A stretch of 40,169 bases of DNA from Paramacrobiotus metropolitanus (lineage: Eukaryota; Tardigrada; Eutardigrada; Parachela; Macrobiotidae), in NCBI RefSeq assembly GCF_019649055.1, contig NW_026570570.1:1-40169 (forward strand), given 5' to 3'. This document shows positions 1 through 11,170 of the stretch, in pieces; the first letter of the stretch is position 1, and each line of letters opens with the position of its first letter. The translations under genes and the position numbers were made by a program. Below the pieces are notes generated by a model, which saw only the letters and a program-made list of their open reading frames with translations, was not told where the DNA came from and made no database searches.

Positions 1-600
1 ATTAATTATCAAATTAATTTTTTACAAAATGAGTATTAATCTTTTTGAAACAAGAGGAATAAAATTCGTCGCTTTAAGATAGTCAGCATAAATCCAGGAC
101 AGACCTCATCATTTACGAGATCAAGATGATTTACCAAAGAAGTGGCTTGTGCTCAGTCTGTTCTTTGACATACTGAGGATACCGACATACCCTCCGGTGG
201 TGTCGGTATCCGGACCTTTGAATTTGGGTTATTCACCGTTTGCTTGCGTCGCAAAGTCGTCCTCTGGGACCGTGTAGTGGTTCTTTTGGTTGATATCCGT
301 TCTGGGGGTGACACCAAGTCCCCCAGTTTCGCGAAGCCGCGGCACTAGTTTGCGCTTGGTGCAACATTTCGTCCTTGAAGAATCAGTTTATTGTGGCACT
401 AGACAGGCACCTATCGGGCGTTCAAGGCCGGATTGAGGTTTCACTGGGTTCACTGCGTTCTCGTCTAAAGAGCAAGCTGATCCTCGGCTGAGCTTCAATT
501 GGCTAGGAGGAAGCTCTGTTCTTAGCGTCCTTATAACTGTCAGATGGGTTAATCGGGTAGGTTAGTTCCTGGTCCTCAGGTTTTGTCGTCGGGTTTGAAC
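1..600. other. Non-coding region with two short hairpins
   Basis: No reading frame here looks like a real protein. Two compact stem-loops stand out. At 174-211 the 11-base arms GGATACCGACA and TGTCGGTATCC enclose a loop of about 13 bases. At 305-329 CTGGGGG and CCCCCAG enclose about 11 bases. The stretch is more GC-rich than the first 170 bases and could be the end of an older mobile element, but no terminal repeat or coding relic identifies one. Confidence 0.4.
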
Positions 601-739
601 CAGTTTGCCATGCACTCGGTGAATGGTGCGACGCGTTTTTACCAGTTTAACCGTATGCACGCACTGCTGGCTGCCTCTGGTAGGGGAAAGAAGCTTGGGA
701 GGATCTAGAGTCCGGTTGGCGGATTGTTCCATCGGGACT

Positions 740-1510
740 TTGCATGGGCACCGTGACATTTCGCCGAGTACAACTAGTCGCAGGACTTTTAGCCGCAGAC
801 ATTCTGCCGCAAGGATATCTCGCCGCGCAACAATTCGTCGTGGGACATTTAGCCGGCAGGACATTACGCCGCGGGACATTTCGCCGCGTGTCCGTTTCGA
901 CGCCGAGAAAATTCGCCGCGAGACTGTTTCGACGAAAAACCCTTTTTACCCAGAAAAAGGTTTGATCAGGCTCATTGAAACTTTGAGTAACACCTAAGAA
1001 AAAATTCAGGAACCCAAAAGAAACTAATACAATTTGGGAAACCAAGAAAGTACGAATGCTAGGAACCACAAGAAAAACCTAGGAAACCTAAGAAAACCTA
1101 AGAAAACCAACAAAACCAAAGAAACCTAAGAATAACCTAAGAAAAATTTCAGGAACCCAAAAGAAAGTAAGAAAAAATTTGGGAAAACGAGAAAGTACGA
1201 ATGCTAGGAACCATAAGAAAAACCTAAAAAACCTAAGAAAACCTCAGAAAAACTCAGAAAACCTAAGAAACCTAAGAAAACCTTCCTAGAAGCCTGGAAA
1301 CCCCGCGAAAATTTAGCATGTCGAATTCTTTTGCGGCGAATTGTCCGCGACCAGACGTCTTGCGTCAAAATGTCGCAAAGTCATAATGTCTTAATGCAAA
1401 TTGTCCCAAACAGAATTGTTCAAGCGACCAGATGTCCCGCGGCGAGATGTCTTTGCTGCGAAAAGTCGTGCGTCGAATTTAATTGCGGCGAAAAGTCACA
1501 CTCCCAAATG
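740..1510. mobile_element. Foldback-like element with opposed arms of short tandem repeats
   Basis: The left arm (about 745-945) is a run of degenerate 17-18 base units close to GGGACATTTCGCCGC. The right arm (about 1315-1510) carries the same unit in reverse complement (GCGGCGAAATGTCC-like), so the arms form a long imperfect inverted repeat. The middle (about 990-1310) is purine-rich and built on AACCTAAGAAA-like steps. Long inverted repeats made of short tandem units are typical of Foldback-type DNA elements. I see no transposase. The outer boundaries and any target-site duplication are not resolved. The frames translated across it are repeat shadows. Confidence 0.5.
998..1285. repeat. Two tandem copies of a ~143-base purine-rich unit
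   Basis: The block beginning TTCAGGAACCCAAAAGAAA near 1005 recurs near 1148 with the same order of sub-motifs: AATTTGGGAAA, GAAAGTACGAATGCTAGGAA, then a run of CCTAAGAAAA steps. The spacing of matching points is 143 bases. It forms the centre of the foldback-like element. Confidence 0.65.
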
Positions 1511-1699
1511 TCCGGGTGCGCTTTGCATGGTGGTCTACGTTTCTGCGCAACAAATCCGTTATGCTGGTGACCGACGGGGCCGTTTGGGTTATGGCGTGCT
1601 CAATGGAATGGGTAGCCGGGAACGGCACAGCCAAGTTCGGTCCGCATAAAGTGTCCGCGGGTGACAGACGCGCACTACGCAAGTGTCGCGATGATTGAC

Positions 1700-2135
1700 T
1701 AATATCTGTCTGGTGTTGGTTCTTTATGGTGGACAAAATTACTTTGATAAAACCTCGGATATATAAAGCACGTTTCTTACCCTTGCCTAAATTTCAAATA
1801 AAAAAGTACCAACATTTCTTTCCACTTTAATGGAATCGACTTTTGATCGTAGGTGCACCTAATGCGACGGCGACAGTGGCTCTTGTCTCGTCTATGCTAA
1901 CGTAACTTGCGCTATAACCCAAAATACATTTACTTGCATGAATATCCAAACTCATAGTGTAACTTGCACGCTCGTTACACTTTCTTTAAGAGATAGGGAA
2001 TCCAAAAAAAATATTGCTCGCACTAGTTATTAGCCTCTGATGTCGAGGGAACCGATAACTAGTGCGGGCAGTTTAAGGGAATGTGTTGGTAGAATTGCCC
2101 CTTATTACCGAGTGTCCCTTATTATAATTATCCTG
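1700..2135. other. Non-coding stretch with a TATA-like box and small inverted repeats
   Basis: A TATA-like ATATATAAAG lies at about 1759-1768, but no recognisable gene follows it. Small inverted repeats are visible: GTGTAAC/GTTACAC near 1957-1980, and CGCACTAGTTAT/ATAACTAGTGCG near 2018-2067 with about 24 bases between. Nothing coding is supported. Confidence 0.3.
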
Positions 2136-2141
2136 TTCCCG

Positions 2142-2335
2142 TCCATAGTGCGGCAAAATAGCTGACGAGCTGTTTTAACGCAGTGTGCGGTAAAATAGCC
2201 AACAAGCTATTTCGCCCACCATAGTGCGGCAAAATAGCCAACTGGCTATTCCGGCGCAGTGTGCGGCAAAATAGCCTGAGGGCTATTAAGACCCCTGTTG
2301 TTATACTGCGGCAAAATAGCCATAGCCTTATTGTA
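2142..2335. repeat. Tandem array of hairpin-bearing ~77-base units
   Basis: The core TGCGG(C/T)AAAATAGC occurs five times between about 2150 and 2325. The larger unit CATAGTGCGGCAAAATAGC recurs with a period of about 77 bases, and each unit has two cores. Most cores are followed within a few bases by a complement (GCTATTT, GGCTATT), so each can form a small stem-loop. The array is imperfect, like old satellite or the subterminal region of a DNA element. Confidence 0.6.
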
Positions 2336-2632
2336 ATGGCTACCGTCATACACGCTTTGACACACTACTTGTACGTTACAACCGAACACTTGCGTGTTCA
2401 TTGACGGCTTTCGTTATTTTTATTCGGCTTTTTATTTGATGCTCCAAAAAACGGGTTGGTTGATTCGTTTCACCTGCTGCCAGCACCTTCAAATTCTATC
2501 CGTTCAAATCCAGCACACAATCCGTTCCAATAGTGTTACTTAAACTCGTGGATGCGGTGTGCTGTTCACAGAATTTCCTAGTCCTTCCTGAAGAAATTTT
2601 ACGGATCCGAATTCTTGTAGCCCAACGTCAAC

Positions 2633-4486
2633 ATGATGCCCAGCGGAATGGACAGCGATATTGCCGTGAACATTCGGGGTAGCGATCAACGAATGCGCTC
2701 CGGGCGCGTTGTGGATCTGGCAAACGATGGTGTTTTCGTCGATCTATTCTGTCCCCATCGGCGGCGTGAATTTGCGCGATTTCGCAGCGTCTACTCTAAC
2801 CGTTCAATGTTCTCTGGCGATCTGCAAGTTTACACGCCCAGCATCTGCCAATCATCCCGGTGCAGGTTTTGGTGCTGGAGACGATGTCGGGTCCGTGGAT
2901 TTGGGTTCCTGGTGAAATGCGGCGGAGCTGTGTGGGTCGCAGCGGCCCGCCCGCATGTTGCGACGCGGCCGTTGTCCACTGGCAGAGTCCGGATAGTGGA
3001 GTGCTGCGCACCGACATCGTACCCATGCAACGCATTCGTCCAGCCCATAGAAATATCTTGTCCTGCGATTACGCCAAATTTGATACCTTTGCCAGGCGCA
3101 GTGTGGACCTGGGCCCGAAATTTCGCTCGCTTTCCACCGAGGAAGCGCGCGCGCTCGTTGAGCGATTAAATGATTACAGTCCGCGTTTCTACTCGCCGGT
3201 TTTCATGTTGGACTTTGTGGACGGTGTGTTAAGCTACGTTTACCGGAAAAGCATTCAAGAAGGAATTGTCGGACGCGAGGTCGGTTTTCGATGACAAAAT
3301 GTTGTAAAAGTCCTTGGTGAATTCATGTCGATTGCGACGTTGTTACCGTACTCATGCCTTGTAGGCTTATGGCAGGGAAGTGGATCGCTTCCATAAGGGA
3401 TTGCTTCGTAGGGCTGAAGATGTTTCTGCCACTTTTGGTGGGCCCATTGATTGCGGCGTGGTGCCGTTACCGCTACCCGTCGAACTGTGGGAGGAGGTCT
3501 TTTCCCATCTGGATAGTTTGGAACAGGCAAAGCTGCGCATGGTGTGCGCCACGTGGAACCGTATTCTGGATGCGCCAGCGCTGCGTTCGACCTTGGTCGT
3601 TCGATATGGGAATGACGTCAACTGGGGGTCAGCTCGTTATCTAGCTTTGGCGACGGTGTACAAACGCTTAAGTCCCGGAACACAACGCGTTGTCCTAACG
3701 CACGCGGATGACGACCCTTAGATGTGCTGATGTTGTGCGACTTGATTCAGTGTATGGCCAGTCAGCTAACCGGGATCCATCTGCGTACCGTTCATCTGTA
3801 CCGTGTCCGCCTGCGCTTGCAGATATACTGCGTTGTTGATAGTACCCACAGCGCCGAGTGCTGCGAATACAAGTATCTTAAGGGTGAAGATTGTTGCTGG
3901 ATGGAGGATTTCATTGCAACATGCCACAGTCTGCCGTGCGTTACGATTCACATGGCGAGCTGCCAGGTTTCAGTGCTCTGCAAGTTTCATTTCCAACCGG
4001 CGCAGAGTGGATGGTGGCAGCGTAACGCGGCGGAGTAGTTCAAGGCAAAGATCGCCCTCAACATTGGCAGTGCGCGATCGCAGCTGGGTGGTGATTTTGA
4101 CTGCGCCTTGTGGGATGCGCTGGAGGCGGCGCTGCCCCTGCCGAATGAGCCGGAGCTGCTGAAACTATCACAGCGTTTGACAGTCGGCGGAGATTTGCAT
4201 GAACAGGAGGAATCGAGAAACGCCATCCGTAAGGTAGATCTGCCAGTTGGCTGTATCTCTTTCCCTTCTGTTACGAATTGGAAAATGTAGATTGACACGT
4301 CATGTTTTGCAGACGTTCTGTATCGTGCAGTCGGCTGACCCGCGTTTGCCGTCTCATCCCCGCGGGAAACGGTGGTGCGTGGACGGTTTGGAACATTTGC
4401 AGTGGCATACACTGTCGCGGCTTGCTCGGCACTTTCTGGTTAATGTACGAACGCTGAAGGCGGGGGAAGGATACTGGCCCCTGTGA
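2633..4486 (+). pseudogene. Copy A: divergent Agenet/Tudor-F-box gene, broken
   Basis: First and most divergent member of the family. The N-terminus at 2633 has IAVNIRGSDQRM and GRVVDLANDGVFVDLF, which line up with the first Agenet/Tudor repeat of FMRP. A second such domain (VQVLVLE, WIWVPGEM, IVPMQRIRP) follows. The F-box is at about 3468-3600 (LPLPVELWEEVFSHLD, then LRMVCATWNRIL). Likely introns are 3280-3364 and 4234-4312, both GT-AG. A switch of frame near 2832-2858 is either a very short intron or an indel. Two clear breaks follow: a one-base loss giving TAG at 3719-3721 after HADDDP, and an in-frame TAG at 4036-4038. Homologous-looking frame continues to the stop at 4484-4486. F-box proteins normally recruit substrates to SCF ubiquitin ligases, and Agenet/Tudor domains bind methylated residues. 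Combining the two roles here is inference. Beyond the F-box I recognise nothing. Confidence 0.7.
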
Positions 4487-5548
4487 AACTTCCTGATGGC
4501 ATGTTCACTGAGCCGCTTAGACACACGCTTGGCGCTTTTCAGGGAGATATTTCGGAAGGAGTTTCATTGGTTTCTTGTAGTTTGTCATTCTGGTTTGATT
4601 CACGTTTCTGGAAACTGACTTTTTAGTGCATTGGTTTGTTGGATTATTTTCATACCATGGAGTTAAGAGAACTGCAACTAATCCTGCCATTGCTTTAGGA
4701 GCTGCGTCGGGCTGCATAAATTTACCACTGCTCGCTTACAGATAACTGAACTAACGAGTGACGACGGCGCAGTCAGTGAGCATTCCATATTACTGCGGTA
4801 GACGATCATTAGGAGCAGGGAGTAGTACTGTTGTAGGATTTACGTATTCTACGTACAGAGGGTGTTTTCCTCGAGCCGAGCTAGTACTCAAAGTAATTCT
4901 TAATAAACTTCTAGTTGATAGTTATTATTCATTTGCCAGAATCGCCACTATTGTATGGGAAAACCCGGAAAAGCATGGATTCGGTATTACGAGACAGAAT
5001 AGAAAGATGGTTTTCGAGCGAACACAAGAGAAACGGACTAAAAGCAGAGAATCAGTATTATAATTACTGCGGGTAAAACAATCTGTTTGGAATTTTTGGA
5101 AACCTTGTGTGTCCGTTACAGTCCGCTGGATGAAAAGTGTTGCTGAAGCGACGTAACATGTGATTTTGTGTTCACGAAGATCCATGCGAATAACTAGTTA
5201 AACAAGTATTAATATATCTATAAACGCTGCGGATCCGTCAAACGCGATATCGCATCAGCGATTTATACAATACTTGTGTAAACACCGCTTATCCACAATT
5301 TCCGCACATCTAGGACAGGTCAAACCAGCGCAAAACTCCGTCAAGGTTCAGCTTCTCATAAGATGCTCTACGGGCGCCGTAGCTATGCATCAGCAAACGC
5401 GTTAATCTTGTAGCGAACACACTTGTCAGAAAAACCAGGCAATGAATATACACAAACATTAGTAATCATATTATAGTACTAGAGGACCACAATGTTGAAA
5501 GGCGGGAAGAATCATCAGCATAAGCGGGAATTATATTGTTACGCCGTT
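4487..5548. other. Intergenic region between the 3' ends of copies A and B
   Basis: The two flanking genes converge on this stretch. All open frames are short and unlike any protein. AT-rich tracts (AATATATCTATAAA near 5209-5223) and a few short direct repeats are present. I see no RNA gene, terminal repeat or coding relic. Confidence 0.35.
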
Positions 5549-7374
5549 TTACCACGATATGGTGAAGTTTACTACTGCGGACCGGCGTACAGCTCCCAAA
5601 ACATACTGTTGTATTAGCCTCGGAAACTTCTGTAGCTCCAGCTTAGCCAGGTCCTTAGCGCTTGGATCGGGCATTTCAAGGGTGACTGGTGAAGGGACGA
5701 AGCAATCATCCTCTTCCAAAAATTTTGCTAGTTCTTCTTTTAAAGCCTGGCAACCGGTAAAAGTTCGATTAGTTAAGATTACGAGTCTCGCCGAGATTTA
5801 CAGTACCTGTGTGATTTCTTCCCAACTCATTTCCCCATTTTCATCCTGACAGTGTGCGGCCGCTTGCTCCAAGAGCAGAGTCAGCTCTGCGTCCGTGAGC
5901 GGTGGCATGCAGTTGTTAATCGAGTTGCGCCAATATCTCTCACTGAGCTGCTGCCCGCCCACTAGACGGCCGTTCACAATCCGAATTTTCATGTCCGGTT
6001 TATCCTCGTCGCCCTTCTTCTCGAATAGTACGATATTTCGAAATGTAACTTTCTGGCACACCTGTGCAAAATCGTTCATCCTTTTGCCGCCGCCGCTGCT
6101 GCTCCAGTGCATATTGGAGAGAATTACAGTTCGCGCGGGGCTCTGTTGAAATTCTTTTAGAATACGGCACAACGAGCCGACTGTCGAACAGACTGATTCC
6201 TCGTGATCGGAAAAGCCGGTGATGATAATTGTGGGAGCCCAGCACTTGCTAGCACAGACGGCGTTTAGGTACTCCTCTTCCAGACGCCCCTCTTTCTGCT
6301 CCTCATCCGAATTGCAGTAGCCAGTGTAATTCAAACGCAGCTGGTTTTGAATTTGTGGCATGGAAAGAACAGCGTTCCAGTGGCTGCACACGTTACGATA
6401 TCGACAACGGACCGGAGTTTCGAGGCATTCGAATATTTCGGCTAAGATGACGGCGGGAAGCAACTGGATACCACTCTCCGCATTCTCGGAATCTTCGTGA
6501 TCGGGTTTCAGACGTTTTGCTGAACGGGAATTATCACCGTCTGCACTGGCGAACTTTCGCTTTCCAGCTTCGGAGGGTGCAGTGCTGCGAAACGGCTGGA
6601 ATGCCGGTAATTCCATGGATCCCTGTATTAATAAACTGCGAAGTAGTCAGTTTTATTCCACTTATCTTTCATTGCTGCTTATCGCAGTATAATAATCTCG
6701 CGGTTCTATGAGATAGGAACGTTCACGTATTGAATGACGTACCGTGGGCGAACCCTCTGCAAACTCGCGCAAGTCATCCTTTGTCACTTCATCCCATTCC
6801 GTGAGACGTGTCCGGATCCGATTTGCAGGAACGACCACTTTCACGGTCGATGCAGGGAGCACGATGCTGACCAAACCAAACGAATCGCTTACGTCATCAA
6901 AGAACGAAAGAATGGCTGGATACCACTGCATCGGCTGATCAAAATTTAGACGAACTAACACCTCCACAACGATCGGCCCTTCTTCTGCAACAAACCAGGA
7001 ATGCCGTATAGTTTATACTGCCCTTCTCCGAATATGGTTGGTTAAGCGTTACAAGGGGAAACTCGAAACGAACAATGATACGGGACCAAAAACAGATAAA
7101 ATGCTGTCATTGGTTGCGCCTTACGTCTTTCCATCTCCTCTGACAATTCTGGTCGAACGCTCTTCTCGCAGAAATACACTTTTTCGTAAGGAACCAGCAG
7201 CGTTGATCCTGCGTGTTTCCCTGTCTGGGTCGTCACAAGGATGCCGTCTTCCGTGCCATTGAGAAGCTTTCCACGATACAACAAGCCATCATCATCTCGA
7301 AAATCCACTGGAAGGTTCCGTCTGCCACCATGTTCGGGGAGGCGAGGCGGGCCAGATAAAGCAGGATGATCCAT
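5549..7374 (-). CDS. Copy B: intact tandem Agenet/Tudor-F-box protein
   Basis: Four exons on the minus strand: 7374-7125, 6984-6743, 6622-5807 and 5746-5549. All junctions are GT-AG and phases agree, giving 501 residues. Residues about 20-70 form an Agenet/Tudor-like domain (LPVDFRDDDGLLYRGKL, LLVPYEKVYF). Residues about 86-140 form a second one (VVEVLVRL, MQWYPAIL, VVVPANRIRTRL). A basic KRLKPD follows in exon 3, then an F-box at about residues 212-255 (LLPAVILAEIFECLETP, CRYRNVCSHWNAVL). The rest of exon 3 is uncharacterised. The last exon is a 65-residue helical tail ending TISW. By family knowledge the F-box would bind Skp1 and the Agenet pair would read methylated lysine or arginine. The combined function is inference. 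It is transcribed divergently from copy C. Confidence 0.8.
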
Positions 7375-7992
7375 CCTTGATTTTCGGATTCAGTATTTTG
7401 CAACAGCTTCTTGGGAAGTGAAACGTCACACTGAATACAAACGATAGAAATCGTTTTAAGCAGGAGTGAAATAATCTAGAAGAAGCAAGAAATTGTCGAT
7501 TTCATGGAGGCCGCAATATTCATAGTCCAGTGATACGAAGTGTTTCGAAAATTACGTTGGTAAAAGTAAAGGTGATCATCCCCTCTTGGTGGAGTTTCCT
7601 TTAAAAAATTTGTGCGGCGGGCAATATTTTTGCCGTCCATTCTTTGCCGGCTGCTGATGCTCGTCCGTTGATGAGTCATTAGTGGGCCGGCCCGAGCGCA
7701 CACAAGCTGTAAGTACTACAGTTTGTCTACAGTCTAAACTTTTTTTTAACCGGCTTTAACTGTGTGTCCACCTTAGCCGCGTCGTGGGTGAGTATCCAAT
7801 CGAACAGACGCGTAGTTCAAGATGTTTCAATAAGTACTGTAATTTTAGTAGCAGTCAATTCGAAATATAAAGGCAACTGCACCAAGGAACAGTGTTCATT
7901 TTAGCCAGTGGTCACGCCGAGCCTATCAACCGCTTTGAGATACAAGCTTTTGAACACGTCGTGTTATCTATACGCTTCATCCCAACATTAGG
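7375..7992. promoter_or_regulatory. Shared divergent promoter of copies B and C
   Basis: Copies B (-) and C (+) start 618 bases apart and face away from each other. Midway, at 7669-7679, lies the AP-1-like TGATGAGTCAT followed by GTGGGC. The same pair occurs upstream of copy D at 10911-10929, and the core also occurs upstream of copy F. The bases just before the B start resemble the 5' leader sequences of copies D and F. Transcription starts cannot be placed from sequence alone. Confidence 0.5.
7669..7687 (+). promoter_or_regulatory. AP-1-like family motif (B/C promoter)
   Basis: TGATGAGTCAT, then two bases, then GTGGGC. The same arrangement is at 10911-10929. The core ATGAGTCAT is a palindromic bZIP (AP-1/TRE-type) site by established motif knowledge. 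Confidence 0.5.
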
Positions 7993-9782
7993 ATGGATGA
8001 TCCTGTTTCATCTGGACCACCTCGCGGCCCCGAAGATGGTGTCAAACGGAGTCTTCCAGTGGATTTTCGAGATGAGGATGGCTTGTATCGTGGAGAGCTT
8101 GGCGGTGGCACGGACGACGGCATTCATGGGGAGGGACAAACAGGGAAACCCTCTGGACCAGCGCCGTTGGTTCCCTACGGGAGAGTGTACGTCTGCGAGA
8201 AGAGCGTCCGACCAGACCTGTCAGAGGAGATGCAGCGTAGGGCGCAACAAAAGGGCGGATGTTGTATGATTCTGGGTTTAATTTTCTGTCGATTCTGAGT
8301 TCTCTTTTATACCACTTATCACCCATTTAGGGAAAGGTTTCGGAATCATTTTGGGTTTGTTGCAGAAGAAAAACCATTGGTTGTGGAGGTGTTAGTTCGA
8401 ATGGAAGCCAATCAGTCATTGCAATGGCATCGAGCTCTGCTTTCGCTGTTTGATGACGGCAGCAATGCGCATGGTTTGGCCAGCACCGTGCTCCCTACTT
8501 CGACGGTGAGCGTGACCGTTCGTGTCAATCCGGTCCAAAGTCTTCTTACGGAATGGGAGAATGTGACAGAGGAGGTTGGTCGCGGGTTAGCAGCGCGTAC
8601 GGCGAAGGTAAGGATTCCAGTAGTAAAACCTTTCGTCTCATAACACACAACGACAGTGAAGATAGAGAAGTAGGGCGATGAAAGAGAAAAGCACAGGTAA
8701 ACGGAGAACATCATCCCAATTACTACTTTTACAGGGATCCATAGTTTGGCGGCAACTGAAGCCAGTCAAGCCGTTCCGGGCCCAGGCACCGTCCGGAGCT
8801 AAAACGCCAAATTTCGCCAGCGCTGAGGATTCTAATTCCCGTCCAGCAAAGCGCCTGAAATCTGAAGCGTCAGTTGAGGCTTGTCTTGAGTTGCTGCCCG
8901 CCGTCATCCTAACCGAAATATTTGAATTCCTGGATACTCCGGCCCGATATCGTAGCGTGTGCAGCTACTGGAACTGTGTTTTAACTATGCCGCGTATCTT
9001 AAGCCAGCAGCATTTGAACTACACTGGTCAAGGTAATTCGAATTTGGAGACAGTAAAGGACCTGAACGCCGTCTGCGCCAGCAAGTGCTGGGCTCCAACT
9101 ATCATCATCTCCGTCTGTGCCGATCGCGAAAGACCCGTGTGTTCAGCAGTGGGCATCCTATGTCGAATCCTGCAGGAATTCCACCACACTCCGCCACGAA
9201 TTATAATTGCCACGGATCTGCGCTGGAGCTACGATAATGCCACAATGATTAAAGATCTCGAACTAGTCAGCCAGAATATGACACTTCGTAATATCACGAT
9301 ATTATTCAACAAGAATGGCGACGATGGTGAACCGGCGGTCAGATTACGTATCGGAATCGGCCATATGGTGGGCGGCCAGCAGCCTACTGTGAGAGACTGG
9401 ATGAATATGATCAACGAGAAACTGCCCGCGCTCGGGGAGACAGAAATGACTTCGATCTTAGATTCTGCGGCTGAATACTATCGGAAAAAAGGTCGGAGTA
9501 TTGATTGGGAGGGAATTAAACAGGTATTTCTGTGGGTCCTGTGTTTTTCCGTTGGAAATTAATATCGCTTTGGTTGGTCGACAGGATTTTATCAGCGTTC
9601 AGGCGAAACTCATGGAAGAACACGATTGGTACGTCACGTCACAGGTCAGCCTTCCGATGGACAATCCAAGCGCTAAGGACTTGGTGAAACTGGAGGTGCA
9701 GAAGCTCCCAAAGCTGTTGCAACGCTGCTTTTTGGCAAAGCTGCACCCATGTGCAGTTTTGAATTGCATCATCTCGTGGTAA
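7993..9782 (+). CDS. Copy C: intact tandem Agenet/Tudor-F-box protein
   Basis: Four exons: 7993-8236, 8366-8607, 8735-9523 and 9585-9782. Junctions are GT-AG, phases agree, and the protein is 490 residues. Exon 2 is 242 bases and exon 4 is 198, exactly as in copy B. The first Agenet/Tudor-like domain (LPVDFRDEDGLYRGEL) is followed by a second (VVEVLVRMEANQ, TVSVTVRVNPVQSLL). The F-box (LLPAVILTEIFEFLDTP, YRSVCSYWNCVL) lies near residues 210-250. A conserved but unassigned segment follows (CASKCWAPTIIIS, then HMVGGQQ, then LPALGETEMT). The C-terminal exon ends IISW. The start is chosen by alignment to the MD-P--SGPPR beginnings of the other copies. It would act as an SCF substrate receptor if the F-box is functional; the substrate is unknown. 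Confidence 0.8.
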
Positions 9783-11170
9783 AAATGGCTAAAAAACTTA
9801 TACATATCTTCCTTGATGTCTTATGAGAATGCTCGCTTTTCATTACTGCGGCCTTGGATTTTTCGGGTACAGGCTCGATTTGGCTACTGAACGTTGAAAC
9901 ATAGGCTTCTTCTCCTTTTCCTTACAAGTTTTATTCGCTATCAGATGAATTCGTTTGCTAATAGTTACAGATACGTTGCCCTTGGAGCATGCTATAAGAA
10001 GCTGGCTTTTCGTTGATGATTTTTTTGCGCTTGTTTGGCATTTCTTAGATGTGCCGGAAATTATGCGATGCCGCATTTGATGCATCCGCAGCTTTCTGTT
10101 GATATACCTGAACATGTGAATCTTTGTGAACATTGAACAGTAACGCAAAAGTTGTATTTGCATCATTTTTGCACATAATACACTGTGTATAGTTCCGATA
10201 CAGAACATTTCCCGAACGCCGGCAGGATGCATTACACCGGCTGTGTGCTTCAGGAAGTGAGTGGACCGTCGGCCTGAAACGCCGACGCCATGCCAAAGTC
10301 CCCAGTCGGTAGTACTCTCACGGTGGAAAGCCCATCTGTACGTACGTACGTACGTACATGGCATCTGTACTGATACAGATGCCGCGTCGACCTATAAATT
10401 CAAGTTCAACTGATGAACTTCCAGCCGCCAACAAAGGCGGTCGCTCCTGCTGCATATTCAACTAGCGAATTTAGTACTGTACTTCGAAGTAACAATGTTA
10501 AAGGGGTGCCGGAATATTACAGCAAGTTTATAAATTGACACAAATCCAGCAGAGATGGTTGTGCCTTCGTTGAGGCAGCTGGTAATGCAGAAAAACTGCA
10601 ATGCATTAGAATATATATTTATTGAACTAAGCAAGTTCACCATTCCAAACTCAAACGAATTCATGAAAGTTCGAAATAAATAACTTCGCAGGAAAACAAA
10701 CGAAAGTCTGCGAAGACCGAGTAACGAAGGGAAGGTGAAATACCATTGCAAATTTGCAACGGCTGATCGATGTGCAGTGGGATGAGCATCGCAGCCATCT
10801 TTCCGTGGTCTGCGCAAAAAATCAGAGCGAGATTCTGAACGTGTTTACTTTTAAGAATAATTATTGTGTGAGTATTACATGACGTAGGAAGTACTAGTAC
10901 TGCTGATCCCTGATGAGTCATGCGTGGGCTTTGAAACTGACTCATGACGCATAAAACAGCGTGCGCCACAGCGTAGCGATTATGCGCTGACAATGTGCAA
11001 ACAGCTTGGAAAATAGCTAACGCTATTTTTGTTATCTTCCTAACCAGTGTCCTGGAAATTTACTCCCCCAAGGAGCAGTATTCCCTTTTATCAGTGGTTT
11101 AAGATTACGCCAAGCCATCTATCGGTCATTTCATACGGAAGTTTCAAAGCAATCTCTCTGGTTTCTACAA
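9783..11170. other. Intergenic region: C 3' flank and D promoter
   Basis: There is no supported gene. The part about 9820-10075 is clearly homologous to 13845-14045 downstream of copy D; both share runs such as CTTACAAGTTTTA and TATGAATTCGTTTG-like sequence. A (CGTA)n microsatellite lies at about 10335-10357. The part 10905-11170 is the D promoter, of which an inverted copy lies at 14470-14720. Minus-strand open frames here have no protein-like character. Confidence 0.45.
10905..11170 (+). promoter_or_regulatory. Copy D upstream regulatory region
   Basis: Two AP-1-like sites lie close together: TGATGAGTCAT at 10911-10921 and TGACTCATGA at 10938-10947. A TGACGT half-CRE lies near 10879. The whole block is duplicated in inverted orientation at 14470-14720, so it behaved as a unit in past duplications. 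Just before the D start, a splice acceptor-like tract (TTTCTTTCAG, ending at 11277) matches one before copy F, pointing to an intron in the 5' leader. Confidence 0.45.

Noticed and set aside
562-1069. Overlapping open frames on both strands with Arg-rich proteins
   Set aside because: They are translations of the short tandem repeats of the foldback-like element; composition is periodic and there is no domain.
2142-2335. CRISPR-like array
   Set aside because: Unit lengths vary, the spacers are themselves related repeats, and the gene context is eukaryotic.
10335-10357. (CGTA)n run as a regulatory site
   Set aside because: It is a simple microsatellite with no further support.
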